Positions 4,724 through 7,746 of a stretch of DNA of 7,746 nucleotides are shown piece by piece. Made by a program: the position numbers and the translations under genes. The notes under the pieces were generated by a model. That model ran no database searches, was not told where the DNA came from, and saw only the letters and a program-made list of their open reading frames with translations. The stretch is from an uncultured Erysipelotrichaceae bacterium (GTDB taxonomy: Bacteria > Bacillota_I > Bacilli_A > RF39 > UBA660). The DNA lies in contig CACZOV010000043.1 in NCBI GenBank assembly GCA_902782915.1, positions 1 through 7,746 of the forward strand. The letters run 5' to 3'. Position 1 is the stretch's first letter; the number at the start of each line of letters is the position of its first letter.

Positions 4724-6369
4724 TAAATTTCTCCAACAACAGTAATAATCATAGGACGACATTCTGTTGTTTCATAAAAATACTTTCCAAGTGTTGTTCG
4801 AATTTCTTGTTTAATATTATTATAATCAACAAAGTTTTTAGATATATTATTTTTAATAATTCTTTCAGAAATAACACTACTTTCTTTTAAAATATCTAAA
4901 TTATCTTTTACATAAATGAATCCTCTTGTAAGAATTTCTGGACCAGCAATAATTTCCTTTGTTTTTTTATCAAGAGTTGCGGTAATTATTACAATACCAG
5001 CTTCAGCTAACATTTCTCGATCTTTTAAAACAAGTTCACCAATATCATTTTGACTCTTTCCATCAATTAAGATTTCATCTACTTTTACTCTTTTTTGATC
5101 ATCAACTAATTTTCCATTTACAAAAGTAATTACATCTCCATTTTGTTTTAATAAAATATTTTCCTTTTTAATTCCCAATTCTAAAGCAAGATTTCCATTT
5201 TCAACTTGATCTTTATAATTTCCTTTAACTGGAAAATAATACTTAGGATTCATAAGACCTATCATTAACATAAGATCTTCTTTAGATGGATGAAATAAAA
5301 GATGATCTTTATTTGATAATGCAACAACATTAATTTTCTTTTTAGCAAATTCATCCATGATAAGAACCATTCTTTTTTCAACTCCCATATACATAGGTTC
5401 TGTAATAAAAATGGTATCATCCGGTTTTAATTTAATATAACGATCATTATCTTTTAAGATTCGTTCTAAATTCGCATAAGGTTTTTCCTTAAGATCACTA
5501 ACAAGAACAACTACTCCTTTTTCATTCAAGCTACTTAAATCTCCAATTTTGTTTTTATTAATAGTTAAATAACCTAAATCAAGAGAACGACTTATAATAT
5601 CATTTAAAAGTTTCCCCATAATAACTATTTTGCGATTTGTTTTAGAAACACAATCAAATATTTCTTGAATACGATAGATATGAGCTGGTAATACACTCAT
5701 AATAATCCTTTCTTCATTTTCATGTAATACTTTTCGAATAAAACTATCTACTCGATGCTCTGGAGTTGTAAAGCCTGGCTTTTCAGCATACATTGATTCA
5801 GTCATTAAACACAAAACATTTTGTTTTCCAACATAAGCAAGACGTCCAATATCACAAGAAAAATGATTTTTCATCGTTGGATCAAAAATAAAATCACCAG
5901 CATAGACAATGCTTCCATCATTTGTATTTAATACATAAAGAGTACTATCTGGAATTGAATGAGTTACTTGAAGAGGAAAAATACTATTATTACCAAAATT
6001 AATTTTTGAATTAAACTTAATTTCTCTTAGATTTTTTCCTTTAACACCATCTGTTTCAAGAGTTAATTTTAACATTTCCATAGTATACTTTGCTGCATAT
6101 ATAGGAATATCTGGTAAATCTATTAAAATATCAGAAATAGCTCCTATATTAGATTCATGTCCATGAGACAAAAAGATTCCCTTTATTCTTTTTATGTTTT
6201 CTTTTAAATATTCAAAACTTGGAATGATATAATCAATTCCTAAATATCTGTCCTTCGGATATTTAAGTCCGGCATCAAATATAAAAATATCATCATCAAC
6301 AGATACAACATACATATTCTTGCCATCTTCATTAAGTCCTCCAAGGGCAAATAAATTTATTTTACTCAT
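4723..6369 (-). CDS. rnjB: RNase J-family protein with degenerate active site (RNase J2-like)
   Basis: A 548-aa beta-CASP metallo-beta-lactamase protein of normal RNase J length. It has the GGLNEDGKN opening (10-18), lactamase strands, THSIPDS (136-142), AGDF (157-160), HIYRIQEIF (230-238), NPKYYFP (374-380) and the C-terminal domain (DIGELVLKDR, 442-451; GPEILTRGFIYVKD, 476-489). Active-site motifs are altered: HxHxDH reads HGHESN (69-74; Asp to Ser73, His to Asn74), PVHGE reads PVKGN (380-384; His to Lys382), and the GTQGE and SGH motifs are unrecognisable (322-332, 351-356). His69, His71, His137 and Asp159 remain. In B. subtilis RNase J1 is the main 5' exonuclease and RNase J2 its weaker partner; this protein most likely plays the J2-like structural role. 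J1 must be elsewhere. Start chosen at the second in-frame ATG, which has AAAGGAGAA before it. The rnjB symbol is by analogy. Confidence 0.85.
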   Translation of the reverse strand: MSKINLFALGGLNEDGKNMYVVSVDDDIFIFDAGLKYPKDRYLGIDYIIPSFEYLKENIKRIKGIFLSHGHESNIGAISDILIDLPDIPIYAAKYTMEMLKLTLETDGVKGKNLREIKFNSKINFGNNSIFPLQVTHSIPDSTLYVLNTNDGSIVYAGDFIFDPTMKNHFSCDIGRLAYVGKQNVLCLMTESMYAEKPGFTTPEHRVDSFIRKVLHENEERIIMSVLPAHIYRIQEIFDCVSKTNRKIVIMGKLLNDIISRSLDLGYLTINKNKIGDLSSLNEKGVVVLVSDLKEKPYANLERILKDNDRYIKLKPDDTIFITEPMYMGVEKRMVLIMDEFAKKKINVVALSNKDHLLFHPSKEDLMLMIGLMNPKYYFPVKGNYKDQVENGNLALELGIKKENILLKQNGDVITFVNGKLVDDQKRVKVDEILIDGKSQNDIGELVLKDREMLAEAGIVIITATLDKKTKEIIAGPEILTRGFIYVKDNLDILKESSVISERIIKNNISKNFVDYNNIKQEIRTTLGKYFYETTECRPMIITVVGEI

Positions 6370-6372
6370 AAA

Positions 6373-6381
6373 TTCTCCTTT
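6373..6381 (-). promoter_or_regulatory. Ribosome binding site deciding the RNase J-like start
   Basis: AAAGGAGAA (6381-6373 on the minus strand) lies just ahead of the ATG at 6369. An in-frame ATG 15 nt earlier (6384) overlaps this site and has no ribosome binding site of its own, so the protein should begin MSKINLF. Confidence 0.8.
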
Positions 6382-6400
6382 CATAGTAGTCTTTAAATTA

Positions 6401-6913
6401 CTACTTTTTCATATAATTAATTAATTTATAATTTTTAAATAAAGTATTAGCTTCTAAGTCAAATAATTCTATATTAGTTTTAGCTAAACTACAAAAAAGT
6501 TCTTTATTATTACTAGATAAAGTTGCTGTCGAAAATTCTTTTTCACATACAAAATTTCCATCATTATAACTTCCTTTAAATAATACATTTAAGGAATCTT
6601 TATACCCAATTCTGTAAGAATAAATAAGTGATTCATCTGTAAAATCATAAGTTGCATTTAAAGAACTTGTTAATTCTTCTTGGTTTTCTTCTAATTCCAT
6701 CATAAATGTATAAGTTGCTGTACTAAAAGAATATTTTTTGGTACTTGATTCTTGTTTTTCTAATAATTTTTCTATATTAGTTTTAGAATACCCTTTTTTT
6801 ATTAAATAATTTTCTATTTGAGTATCCATACTAGGTGTTAATAAATAATTTATTCCAAAAATTACTCCTATAATTATTAAAGTAATAATTAAATATTTTA
6901 TATACTTATTCAT
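6401..6913 (-). CDS. Membrane-anchored hypothetical protein, 170 aa
   Basis: I do not recognise this protein. It has a short basic N-terminus (MNKYIKY) and one hydrophobic segment (about 7-25). There is no lipobox cysteine, so it is probably a single-pass protein with an outward-facing domain. The outer part has a charged helical stretch (about 31-58) and then a Ser/Thr/Tyr-rich, probably beta-strand region (about 60-145) with two cysteines (Cys123, Cys141) that could pair in a disulfide. The start follows AGGAGATTT, and this ribosome binding site overlaps the TAG stop of the upstream SleB-like gene, which indicates translational coupling. It ends 31 nt before the RNase J-like gene. Position next to a wall hydrolase suggests a cell-envelope role, as inference only. 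Confidence 0.78.
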   Translation of the reverse strand: MNKYIKYLIITLIIIGVIFGINYLLTPSMDTQIENYLIKKGYSKTNIEKLLEKQESSTKKYSFSTATYTFMMELEENQEELTSSLNATYDFTDESLIYSYRIGYKDSLNVLFKGSYNDGNFVCEKEFSTATLSSNNKELFCSLAKTNIELFDLEANTLFKNYKLINYMKK

Positions 6914-6920
6914 AAATCTC

Positions 6921-7746
6921 CTATCTTCCTAAACTATTAATTCTATTATATGCATCTTCCGTATAACCAAATGGATCTCCTACTTTTACAATATTTCCAT
7001 TAGAATCTTTTACTAAATTTCCATTTTCATCATATTTATTTGCAAATTTTAAAAATACCCAATATTTTACTGAATCATTCATTTTATAAACAGTGTATAT
7101 TTTAGTTACATTAGGAATAAAATATTCATCTGATCTGCTAACTAGATCATCCATCTTTGTAATATCCTTAACCCCATTATTTACGAAGCAAATATCTCCT
7201 ATATTTCCTGTATTATTATAACATCTCTTATTATAATTACAATTAAAACAATCATGTTCATTTCCATATAAAGGAAGAGTTCTATTTCCATTCACTAAAA
7301 CATCTCTTACAGCTTGTAATCTCTCATCTGTGCAAGAACCATTTTGTCCTTCTTCTATATGTTTTGATGCATTTGCAAACCAACCACTATTTTTTACATA
7401 ATTAAATAATCCTTTTCCATAATGCTTACTGTTAGTACCTAAAAGTTCATACCTATTTGCCATTAATGATGCTTCTAATTTAGATCCTTCAATTGTACCT
7501 TGTTCAGATTTTGCAACACCACAAAGTCCCTTTAACTCTTCTTCCGTTAAATTATACTTTTGGCCAATAAAAATTGCACTTGGATCAGCCAGTCCTTGTT
7601 TTGCTAAAGCTATAGCTTGTTTATTTCTTTCATCGATATTCTCATTATATTTCATTGTATTTGAAACATTTATTAATTCTTCATTTTTTTGATTTTCTTT
7701 ATCTTGTTTTTCAATTATTCCTTTAATATTTTCTCTAGTTGCATTA
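6921..7746 (-). CDS. SleB/CwlJ-like cell-wall hydrolase domain protein (partial, 5' end beyond right edge)
   Basis: The frame stays open through the right edge, giving 274 visible residues. The ATG at 7655 is internal: it has no ribosome binding site and 30 coding residues precede it. The visible N-terminus is charged, probably helical (1-48). A domain at about 67-235 resembles SleB/CwlJ-type cell-wall hydrolases (Hydrolase_2): LCGVAKSEQGT (74-84, Glu81 the likely catalytic acid), then KLEASLMANRYELLG (89-103, the usual AVA-x-VxxNR helix) and LPLYGNEHDC (157-166). Six cysteines (75, 138, 166, 169, 175, 186) suggest disulfides or a bound metal. A duplicated D-x-N-G-N-[LI]-V-K unit lies at 239-254. 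In Bacillus such enzymes cleave spore cortex during germination; relatives act on vegetative wall. The match is by eye and remote, so wall hydrolase is likely rather than certain. Confidence 0.68.
   Translation of the reverse strand, partial: NATRENIKGIIEKQDKENQKNEELINVSNTMKYNENIDERNKQAIALAKQGLADPSAIFIGQKYNLTEEELKGLCGVAKSEQGTIEGSKLEASLMANRYELLGTNSKHYGKGLFNYVKNSGWFANASKHIEEGQNGSCTDERLQAVRDVLVNGNRTLPLYGNEHDCFNCNYNKRCYNNTGNIGDICFVNNGVKDITKMDDLVSRSDEYFIPNVTKIYTVYKMNDSVKYWVFLKFANKYDENGNLVKDSNGNIVKVGDPFGYTEDAYNRINSLGR

Noticed and set aside
4554..4745. 63-codon open frame on the plus strand opposite the start of rmuC
   Set aside because: It is antisense to the coiled coil and membrane segment of RmuC; no independent evidence.
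4724..4762. Upstream ATG of rmuC adding 13 residues
   Set aside because: It lies inside the RNase J-like gene, lacks a ribosome binding site and would add a polar Cys/Tyr stretch before the membrane segment; the ATG at 4723 has GGAG at good spacing.
6385..6405. AGTAGT / ACTACT inverted repeat in the 31-nt gap before the RNase J-like gene
   Set aside because: As a plus-strand hairpin it is followed by T's, but nothing is transcribed there on the plus strand; on the minus strand there is no U tract, so it is not a terminator for the operon. Stem is only 6 bp.
7653..7655. ATG at 7655 as the true start of the SleB-like gene
   Set aside because: No ribosome binding site precedes it and the frame stays open with sensible coding to the window edge.
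286..7746. Genetic code 4 (TGA read as Trp) as in mycoplasmas
   Set aside because: The CPBP gene ends at a TGA that overlaps the next gene's start with its own ribosome binding site, and Trp residues are encoded by TGG.

Overview
The window is very AT-rich (by eye roughly a quarter G+C) and densely coded, with strong AGGAGG-type ribosome binding sites. This suggests a reduced-genome, low-GC Bacillota. TGA is a genuine stop: one gene ends in an ATGA overlap with the next gene, which has its own ribosome binding site, and Trp is written TGG. That argues against the code-4 mycoplasmas. A YutH-like spore-coat protein, a NifU-type Fe-S scaffold, an RNase J paralogue and RmuC together fit a lineage of Bacilli, perhaps one of the uncultured gut clades close to Mollicutes. 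The taxon is an inference.

Layout. Left block, minus strand: a Cys-rich small protein cut by the left edge (1-243) with its own promoter, preceded by a YutH-like gene (286-1191). A short divergent intergenic region (1192-1274) holds a near-consensus rightward promoter, whose -35 lies in one arm of a small inverted repeat. Middle block, plus strand: an unrecognised 139-aa protein, a stand-alone Nfu/NifU C-terminal domain protein, a CPBP-family membrane protease, and a membrane-anchored metallophosphoesterase-like protein, closed by a clear intrinsic terminator at 3582-3606. Right block, minus strand, converging on it: a SleB/CwlJ-like cell-wall hydrolase cut by the right edge, an unrecognised membrane-anchored 170-aa protein, an RNase J-family protein and RmuC, closed by a second strong terminator whose hairpin contains the rmuC stop codon. 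The genes of this block are tightly packed: 7-nt and 31-nt gaps, then a TAATG overlap.

The main observation is that two separate metalloenzyme-fold proteins here have lost most or part of their metal ligands while staying full length and in frame. The metallophosphoesterase-like protein lacks five of seven expected ligands. The RNase J-like protein has HGHESN in place of HxHxDH and PVKGN in place of PVHGE. Both look like maintained non-catalytic paralogues (for RNase J, by analogy with RNase J2) rather than decaying pseudogenes. The YutH-like protein is itself a member of a degenerate kinase-fold family. I see no RNA genes, CRISPR arrays, insertion sequences or attachment sites, and no stretch over 300 bases without a gene.
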